From positions 1 to 10,789 of the forward strand of contig JAAOIF010000018.1 in assembly GCA_015163925.1 (NCBI GenBank): a stretch of 10,789 bases of DNA, in the 5' to 3' direction. Made by a program: the position numbers and the translations under genes. Origin of the DNA: Candidatus Thioglobus sp. GTDB lineage: Bacteria; Pseudomonadota; Gammaproteobacteria; PS1; Pseudothioglobaceae. Below are positions 6,772 to 10,789 of the stretch, piece by piece. The first letter of the stretch is position 1; each line of letters opens with the position of its first letter. The notes beneath the pieces are model-generated. The model was not told where the DNA came from. It worked only from the letters and a program-made list of their open reading frames with translations, and did no database searches.

Positions 6772-6777
6772 ATTATA
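6772..6777 (-). promoter_or_regulatory. Possible -10 box for the exchanger (leaderless)
   Basis: TATAAT on the minus strand ends 6 nt before the ATG at 6765, so transcription would start at or next to the start codon. No convincing -35 box is seen 17 bp upstream. The short divergent gap (6766-6809) must also serve the plus-strand gene at 6810. Confidence 0.3.
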
Positions 6778-6809
6778 GAGACTTGGCAAGCAAAAAGCCT
6801 TGAATAATT

Positions 6810-7424
6810 ATGAGTGAAACGCAGTTTTTAATTGGTCGGAATGGCTTGGATTTACAGGATGATTTTTATCCGGATGATTTGCCGTCAGAGTGGCGTTTTG
6901 ACTACTATTCCACTTTGTTTAAGGCGTTGTCTTTGCCGCTTGATACTGATGAAGATTTGGAGCAGATTTTTGAGGAAATCCAAGATTCAAAAGAGGAATC
7001 TGAGGAATCAGAGGAAGGCTTTGAACTGATTTTATCAATTCAAAATTCGCAATTAATTAATACTAAAAAGCTGAAAAAATTGCTTGATTCAGTGGCTGAT
7101 TACACCCAGCACTTCACCCTTTTTTGCGAAGTTGAGAAGCCGCCGACTAAGGAAATTATGCAGATTTTAAAGGGCTATCAAATCTGTTTTCAATCTTCCA
7201 AAGCACTGAAAATTGGTCTTCAAGAAGTGGTAGTTGCCGGGCAATATTTGTCTTTTAATCGCCAGCCGGTGCTATATGCCTCGCAGGTTTTGGACGAAAA
7301 ACAAATCCGCAATTACTTGGAAACGGTTGCAAATGTGAAAACTAAAACCATTTTAATTTGCCAATTTGCCGAAAGTGAAACCTTAAATAAAGTCCGAATT
7401 ATTGCCGAATTATTAGGATATTAG
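6810..7424 (+). CDS. Uncharacterised acidic protein, possibly DUF72-like
   Basis: A 204-residue soluble protein with no signal peptide or membrane segment. The N-terminus FLIGRNGLDLQDDFYPDDLP followed by EWRFDYYS recalls the start of DUF72 proteins (G-x-FYP-x-LP-x-x-Y-Y), a TIM-barrel-like family of unknown function, but it is shorter than usual and lacks other motifs I could confirm. An acidic low-complexity patch, DSKEESEESEEGFE, lies at about residues 58-71. The ATG at 6810 has only a weak Shine-Dalgarno. The gene ends 2 nt before hemD, so the two are almost certainly co-transcribed. No function is assigned beyond that association. Confidence 0.75.
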   Translation: MSETQFLIGRNGLDLQDDFYPDDLPSEWRFDYYSTLFKALSLPLDTDEDLEQIFEEIQDSKEESEESEEGFELILSIQNSQLINTKKLKKLLDSVADYTQHFTLFCEVEKPPTKEIMQILKGYQICFQSSKALKIGLQEVVVAGQYLSFNRQPVLYASQVLDEKQIRNYLETVANVKTKTILICQFAESETLNKVRIIAELLGY

Positions 7425-7426
7425 CT

Positions 7427-8161
7427 TTGAATATTTTATTAACTCGCCCATTAGCACAAGTCAAATCGTTGCAAAAATTGGTGTCTGGCGGGGGTTTTCA
7501 GGCTTTAATATTTCCTACTTTGGAGGTTGAAAAATTAGCAGCAAGCCCGAAAAAAAATCATTATCAAGTGCTGATTTTTATTAGTGTAAATGCGGTTGAG
7601 TGCGGCTTGGAAGTGTTGAAATCTTTGCAGCAGAAGCCATACAAAATCTTTGCTGTGGGCGCTATTACTGCCAAAAAATTAGCCGATTATGGCTTTGAAG
7701 TAAACGGATTTCCACAGCCAAAAGCCTCCAGCGAAGCGTTATTATCAATGCCGGAAGTGGTGAAATTACGCCAGCAAAATATCTTGATTTTTAGGGGTGA
7801 GGGCGGCAGGGAAACGCTCAAAAATTCACTCAGCCAGCACAATAGCGTTGAATATATTGAGGTTTATCGGCGTGTGATTTGCACGGTGAAAGACACTCAC
7901 AGAGCGGCTTTGAGCCAGTTTTTGCAAAATCAAAAAGGCGTTATTAGCATTACCAGCATTCAGAATTTATCTAATTTATTATTGCTAATTGCCGAAATAA
8001 ATCCCGCTGCCACCGAACTAATAAAGGCTTATCCGTTAGTGATTTTGAGCGAACGGATTGAAAATTACGCCAAATCAATTGGTTTTAAAATCATTCAGAT
8101 TGCCCCAGAAACGAGTGATTTAGGCTTGCTGGAGGCGATAAAACTCATTTCTAAGGCTTGA
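7427..8161 (+). CDS. hemD: Uroporphyrinogen-III synthase
   Basis: Cytosolic enzyme that cyclises hydroxymethylbilane, inverting ring D, to give uroporphyrinogen III for heme and other tetrapyrroles. The 244 residues fit the family. Motifs seen: N-terminal ILLTRPLAQ, FPTLEVEKL, VLIFISVNAVECG, IFAVGAITAKKLADYGF, ILIFRGEGGRETL, VEYIEVYRR near the middle, and ISITSIQNLSNL in the second half, consistent with the two alpha/beta domains. The start is TTG at 7427, with AGGA at 7415-7418 about 8 nt upstream; it is 2 nt after the preceding stop. HemD sequences diverge widely, so the motif pattern and length carry the call. hemC is not in the window. Confidence 0.92.
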   Translation: MNILLTRPLAQVKSLQKLVSGGGFQALIFPTLEVEKLAASPKKNHYQVLIFISVNAVECGLEVLKSLQQKPYKIFAVGAITAKKLADYGFEVNGFPQPKASSEALLSMPEVVKLRQQNILIFRGEGGRETLKNSLSQHNSVEYIEVYRRVICTVKDTHRAALSQFLQNQKGVISITSIQNLSNLLLLIAEINPAATELIKAYPLVILSERIENYAKSIGFKIIQIAPETSDLGLLEAIKLISKA

Positions 8162-8182
8162 CAAATGCTTGACAAATCAAGC
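8156..8182 (+). repeat. Tandem 11-mer overlapping an inverted repeat
   Basis: GCTTGACAAAT occurs twice in perfect tandem (8156-8166 and 8167-8177). The second copy is also the left arm of a perfect inverted repeat GCTTGA-CAAA-TCAAGC (8167-8182). It starts within the last codons of hemD (stop 8159-8161). No T-tract follows, so a terminator is less likely than an operator-like site. Confidence 0.7.
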
Positions 8183-8197
8183 AAACAGGGTTATTTT
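8169..8197 (+). promoter_or_regulatory. Probable sigma-70-type promoter for the 8238 gene
   Basis: A perfect -35 box TTGACA (8169-8174) is followed after 17 bp by TATTTT (8192-8197). The -35 lies inside the inverted repeat at 8167-8182, so a protein binding that repeat would block it. The predicted leader is about 33 nt and ends in a GAGG ribosome binding site. Confidence 0.6.
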
Positions 8198-8237
8198 ATC
8201 AACTGCTTGAATTTATTAGTTGGATTGAGGATAAAAA

Positions 8238-8654
8238 ATGGTTAAGTTGAGTGTATCAAAAGCCGCGAAAATACTGGGAATTACTCGGTTTGAGATTCAG
8301 GCGCAAATCAATAATGGCAAATTGCACACGCACGAAGGCTATGTTACTACTGATAGTTTGCGGCTGGCGTATCCGAATATTCATTTTCATTCTGAGGAAG
8401 ACCGGCACATCCAAAAAATGCAGCAGATTAAGGACAATGCGGTGTTTAAATCTGGTGCTACTGACACGGCGCAAACCGCCAGCGAGAAGGCTTTTACTGG
8501 TGTGATTGCTGGGTTAAAAGCCAAAAATCAGCATTATCAAATGGTGTTTTCTCAGCTAAATCAGCGCTTGGAAGAGTTGGAAAAATGCTGCCATTCGCAA
8601 GATAAAAATGCTCTAAATCAGCTGCAAAACTGGATTAAGCAGCAAGCTAATTAG
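8238..8654 (+). CDS. Small HTH/coiled-coil protein of unknown function
   Basis: A 138-residue protein. Residues 4-45 (VSKAAKILGITRFEIQAQIN, then NGKLHTHEGYVTTDSLRLAYP) resemble the winged helix-turn-helix of MerR/excisionase-type proteins, where the HTH is followed by a short hairpin and a recognition segment. The C-terminal half (about residues 88-137, VFSQLNQRLEELEKCCHSQD) is predicted helical with a coiled-coil look and a CC pair. The start ATG at 8238 has GAGG 7 nt upstream. The gene converges on metF and the coding regions overlap by 8 bp. DNA binding is plausible but unproven; it might autoregulate through the repeat at 8156-8182. I do not recognise a named family. Confidence 0.78.
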   Translation: MVKLSVSKAAKILGITRFEIQAQINNGKLHTHEGYVTTDSLRLAYPNIHFHSEEDRHIQKMQQIKDNAVFKSGATDTAQTASEKAFTGVIAGLKAKNQHYQMVFSQLNQRLEELEKCCHSQDKNALNQLQNWIKQQAN

Positions 8655-9471
8655 GCTTTAAATTATTAACAATTTCCAGCGAGGGGGCGGCAGAATTCAT
8701 TGAATAAAAATGAAAATTATCCACCCCTTGAGCTTGAAGTTTGAGGCATAAATCAGCCACTACTTCCGCTCCAAATGCACTCAGAGAGGGCAAATCAAAC
8801 TGGTAAAGCTCTAATCTTTTGAGAATCCATTTAGGAATTTCTGCTCCGCATAATTTAGAAAATCGCACTAATTTGGTGTAATTTGTAATCGGCATAATTC
8901 CGGGGACGATTGGAATTTCAACGCCCATTTTTTCCACCTCATCTCTGAAGCGAAAATAAGCGTCAGCATTATAAAAATATTGGGTAATTGCCCCGTCAGC
9001 ACCGGCTTTTACCTTATTGGCAAAATGCTCTAAATCAGTCTTAAAATCGGCAGATTCCGGGTGTGATTCCGGGTAGGCTGCAACAGTAATATGAAAATCC
9101 TCGCCGTGGTTAGATTTGATAAATTCAACCAATTCATTGGCATAATGGAAATCGCCAATATCGCGTACGCCAGAAGGAATATCGCCTCGCAAAGCCACAA
9201 TTCGCTTGATTCCGGCGGCTTTGTATTTGTCTAATAATTCGCTGATTTTGCCCATTGAACCGATGCAAGATATGTGCGGTGCGGCTGGGATATTATCGTT
9301 TTTTTGAATGTCTAATACTGTTTCTAAAGTAGCATTTTGGCTGGTGCAAGCAGCGCCAAATGTGATGGAAAAATATTCCGGATTAGCCGCACTTAAATCC
9401 CGCCGCGCTTGGAGTAAAGCTTGGCGGCCGGAGTCAGTTCTCGGGGGGAAAAATTCAAAACTTATTTGCAT
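8647..9471 (-). CDS. metF: 5,10-methylenetetrahydrofolate reductase
   Basis: Cytosolic flavoenzyme that reduces methylene-tetrahydrofolate to methyl-tetrahydrofolate for methionine synthesis. The 274 residues are near the usual bacterial length. Motifs in order: ISFEFFPPRT with the catalytic Glu, EYFSITFGA, APHISCIG, IKRIVALRGDIPSG (the RGD segment near FAD), VAAYPESHPES, GADGAITQYFYN, IPIVPGIMPI and FHFYSMN near the C-terminus. The ATG at 9471 directly precedes the ISFEF strand; no strong Shine-Dalgarno is visible. It is divergent from infA, with 129 bp between starts, and convergent with the 8238 gene. Confidence 0.95.
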   Translation of the reverse strand: MQISFEFFPPRTDSGRQALLQARRDLSAANPEYFSITFGAACTSQNATLETVLDIQKNDNIPAAPHISCIGSMGKISELLDKYKAAGIKRIVALRGDIPSGVRDIGDFHYANELVEFIKSNHGEDFHITVAAYPESHPESADFKTDLEHFANKVKAGADGAITQYFYNADAYFRFRDEVEKMGVEIPIVPGIMPITNYTKLVRFSKLCGAEIPKWILKRLELYQFDLPSLSAFGAEVVADLCLKLQAQGVDNFHFYSMNSAAPSLEIVNNLKPN

Positions 9472-9494
9472 AATATTTCAGTATTTTTTTGGGT

Positions 9495-9524
9495 ATTTTA
9501 CAACAATAAATCCAAGTTATTCAA
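9495..9524 (-). promoter_or_regulatory. Probable metF promoter
   Basis: On the minus strand TTGAAT (9519-9524) and TAAAAT (9495-9500) are separated by 18 bp, a good housekeeping-type promoter about 24 nt before the metF ATG. I see no SAM-riboswitch-sized leader and no clear MetJ box pair. Confidence 0.5.
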
Positions 9525-9535
9525 GCCAGTGTATT

Positions 9536-9566
9536 TTGTCTCAAACAAACTACAATCGGGTAAAAT
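9536..9566 (+). promoter_or_regulatory. Weak candidate infA promoter
   Basis: TTGTCT (9536-9541) and TAAAAT (9561-9566) are 19 bp apart, longer than ideal; TACAAT at 9551-9556 is an alternative -10 without a matching -35. The region is AT-rich, so this is tentative. Confidence 0.3.
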
Positions 9567-9600
9567 AACCAATTTACTAAGTTATATTAACTAAATCAAA

Positions 9601-9819
9601 ATGTCAAAAAGCGATTATATTGAGTTGGAAGGGGTGGTTAAGGAAAAACTGCCGAACACAACTTTTACTGTTGAATTGGAAAATGGCCATAGCGTTTTGG
9701 CGCATATTTCCGGCAAAATTCGCAAGCATTATATCCGTATTTTGCCCGGCGACAGGGTGACTGTGGAGATGACTCCATACGATTTGAGCAAGGGGCGTAT
9801 TACTTTTCGTCATAAATGA
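9601..9819 (+). CDS. infA: Translation initiation factor IF-1
   Basis: Essential 72-residue S1/OB-fold protein that binds the ribosomal A site during initiation. The whole protein aligns to the family: [60 protein letters not shown] and ITFRHK. The length is exact. The ATG at 9601 has no obvious Shine-Dalgarno in the AT-rich leader. It is followed by a weak hairpin with nine T and then by tRNA-Leu. Confidence 0.97.
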   Translation: MSKSDYIELEGVVKEKLPNTTFTVELENGHSVLAHISGKIRKHYIRILPGDRVTVEMTPYDLSKGRITFRHK

Positions 9820-9833
9820 TGTCATTTTTTTTT
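9814..9833 (+). terminator. Weak candidate terminator after infA
   Basis: A 5-bp AT-rich stem AAATG-ATGT-CATTT overlapping the infA stop codon is followed by a run of nine T. The stem is poor, so termination may be partial; the T-run is the stronger half of the evidence. Confidence 0.3.
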
Positions 9834-9900
9834 GCCCCATTAGAACAAAATATATAGCATTAAAACAAAGCATAAATGAATATGAAATTAGTAAAATTAA

Positions 9901-9985
9901 GCCGATGTGGTGGAATTGGTAGACACGCTGGATTCAAAATCCAGTTTCTTCGGAAGTGGCGGTTCGACCCCGCCCATCGGTACCA
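9901..9985 (+). tRNA. tRNA-Leu(CAA)
   Basis: A class II (long variable arm) tRNA. Acceptor arms GCCGATG and CATCGGT pair over 7 bp with one G-T. The anticodon stem-loop is CTGGA-TTCAAAA-TCCAG, giving anticodon CAA, which reads UUG leucine codons. The T arm is GGCGG-TTCGACC-CCGCC. Discriminator A and an encoded CCA end at 9985. Only 11 nt separate it from the oadG start, so the tRNA and oadGA may share a primary transcript. Confidence 0.97.
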
Positions 9986-9996
9986 AACATAAAAAT

Positions 9997-10215
9997 ATGC
10001 AAACAACTCAACTATTAGCACAAGCCATTGAACTGACTTTATTTGGAATGGGATTTGTGTTTTTATTTTTAACATTATTGGTATTTGTGACCAAATTAAT
10101 GTCGGTTAGCATTCGCGTAATCAGCGCTGGGAAAGGCTCTTCGGCTGATGGTGAAATTGATGAAGAGGCTAAATTTGTAATTCAACAAGCGATAAAATTA
10201 CACCGAGAGGCATAG
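9997..10215 (+). CDS. oadG: Oxaloacetate decarboxylase gamma subunit
   Basis: Small inner-membrane subunit that anchors and assembles the Na+-pumping oxaloacetate decarboxylase. The 72 residues have one transmembrane helix at about 12-38 ([20 protein letters not shown]), with the family's G-M-G-F-V-F-x-FL pattern, then a charged tail. An open frame reaches back into the tRNA, but the ATG at 9997 gives the normal family length. No clear Shine-Dalgarno. It is followed 4 nt later by oadA. The beta subunit gene, the actual Na+ channel, is not in the window. Confidence 0.88.
   Translation: MQTTQLLAQAIELTLFGMGFVFLFLTLLVFVTKLMSVSIRVISAGKGSSADGEIDEEAKFVIQQAIKLHREA
10206..10210 (+). promoter_or_regulatory. 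Ribosome binding site for oadA
   Basis: AGAGG inside the last codons of oadG, 9 nt before the oadA ATG, supporting that start and translational coupling of the pair. Confidence 0.6.
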
Positions 10216-10219
10216 AATT

Positions 10220-10789
10220 ATGTTTAATATTTTCTCCAAAAAACTCAAAAAAATCAGCCCAAAAGTTGGCATAACTGAGCTGGTTTTTAGAGATGCCCAT
10301 CAGTCATTATTCGCCACCCGACTGCGGATTGACGATATGCTGCCGATTGCCGATAAGCTCGATAAAATCGGCTATTGGTCAATAGAATCTTGGGGCGGGG
10401 CGACTTTTGATGCCTGCATTCGTTATTTAGGCGAGGACCCATGGGAGCGGATTCGCGAGATTAAAAAAGTGATGCCAAATACTCCGCAGCAAATGTTGCT
10501 AAGGGGGCAAAATCTGCTTGGCTATCGGCATTACAGCGATGATGTGGTGAGGAAATTTGTAGACCAGTGCGTGGAAAATGGAGTAAGTGTTTTTCGTATT
10601 TTTGATGCGATGAACGACATTCGCAACCTCAAAACCGCCACCGACCAAACCATTGCCCTCGGCGCTCATGCGCAAGGCACGCTTTCCTACACGGTCAGTC
10701 CGGCGCATAATATTCAGACTTGGCTTGATATGGCAAAAGCGATTGAGGATATGGGTGGGCTGCGTTTTGAGGCTGATTCGCAAAAAACC
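10220..10789 (+). CDS. oadA: Oxaloacetate decarboxylase alpha subunit, N-terminal part
   Basis: Carboxyltransferase subunit, cut by the right edge; 190 codons are visible. It transfers CO2 from oxaloacetate to biotin. Motifs of the TIM-barrel carboxyltransferase domain: [14 protein letters not shown] with the metal-binding Asp, [57 protein letters not shown] and [11 protein letters not shown]. The ATG at 10220 has AGAGG 9 nt upstream. The last 12 residues (EDMG then [11 protein letters not shown]) do not match the very conserved EDMGADSICIKD of the family, so either the gene changes abruptly here or the last ~35 bases are unreliable. Confidence 0.9.
   Translation, partial: MFNIFSKKLKKISPKVGITELVFRDAHQSLFATRLRIDDMLPIADKLDKIGYWSIESWGGATFDACIRYLGEDPWERIREIKKVMPNTPQQMLLRGQNLLGYRHYSDDVVRKFVDQCVENGVSVFRIFDAMNDIRNLKTATDQTIALGAHAQGTLSYTVSPAHNIQTWLDMAKAIEDMGGLRFEADSQKT

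Noticed and set aside
8167..8182. Rho-independent terminator for hemD
   Set aside because: The 6-bp hairpin is not followed by a T-run (AAACAGGG follows).
9907..9996. Upstream extension of oadG beginning inside the tRNA
   Set aside because: The extra 30 residues are a translation of the tRNA gene; the ATG at 9997 gives the normal OadG length.
10499..10783. 94-codon minus-strand open frame at the right end
   Set aside because: It is antisense to clearly conserved oadA coding sequence.

Overview
The window looks like ordinary chromosome from a fairly AT-rich proteobacterium, probably gamma-like. This is inferred from the IF-1 sequence, a tRNA-Leu with an encoded CCA end, MetF, HemD and an OadG-OadA pair; I cannot place it to genus. 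One very unusual gene sits in the middle.

Layout. Positions 26-1650 (minus strand) hold a three-gene unit: an ECF sigma factor of the SigK type, an RskA-like membrane anti-sigma factor, and an exported YHS-domain protein. The anti-sigma gene starts inside the end of the sigma gene (ATGACTAA overlap), but its reading frame is broken by one base near 1011-1062. Positions 1709 to about 6368 (minus) hold a giant modular protein of more than 1,530 residues. It is built from Big2-type Ig-like domains, fibronectin-III-like domains and three FISUMP domains (Fibrobacter succinogenes major paralogous domain). This gene is cut at both ends: inside a Big2 domain at its 5' side and inside the third FISUMP domain at its 3' side. 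At 6368/6369 it is joined directly, out of frame, to the first half of a Na+/Ca2+ exchanger gene (to 6765).

Positions 6810-8161 (plus) form a two-gene unit: an uncharacterised acidic protein that may be a distant DUF72-like protein, and hemD (uroporphyrinogen-III synthase, TTG start). Next come a promoter-like region with a tandem repeat and a small HTH/coiled-coil protein (8238-8654). That gene converges on metF (8647-9471, minus); both stop codons lie in one 8-bp palindrome. Divergent from metF are infA (9601-9819), tRNA-Leu(CAA) (9901-9985), oadG (9997-10215) and the start of oadA (10220 to the right edge), the membrane-anchor and carboxyltransferase subunits of the Na+-pumping oxaloacetate decarboxylase.

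The most noteworthy feature is the giant modular gene and its breakpoints. Two surface/transport genes are interrupted at one junction, which lies in a nucleotide repeat also present inside the giant gene. Either this is real recombination-driven rearrangement of a repeat-rich surface-protein gene, or it is an assembly or amplification chimera. The frameshift in the anti-sigma gene and the aberrant last residues of oadA and the YHS gene keep the artefact explanation open.
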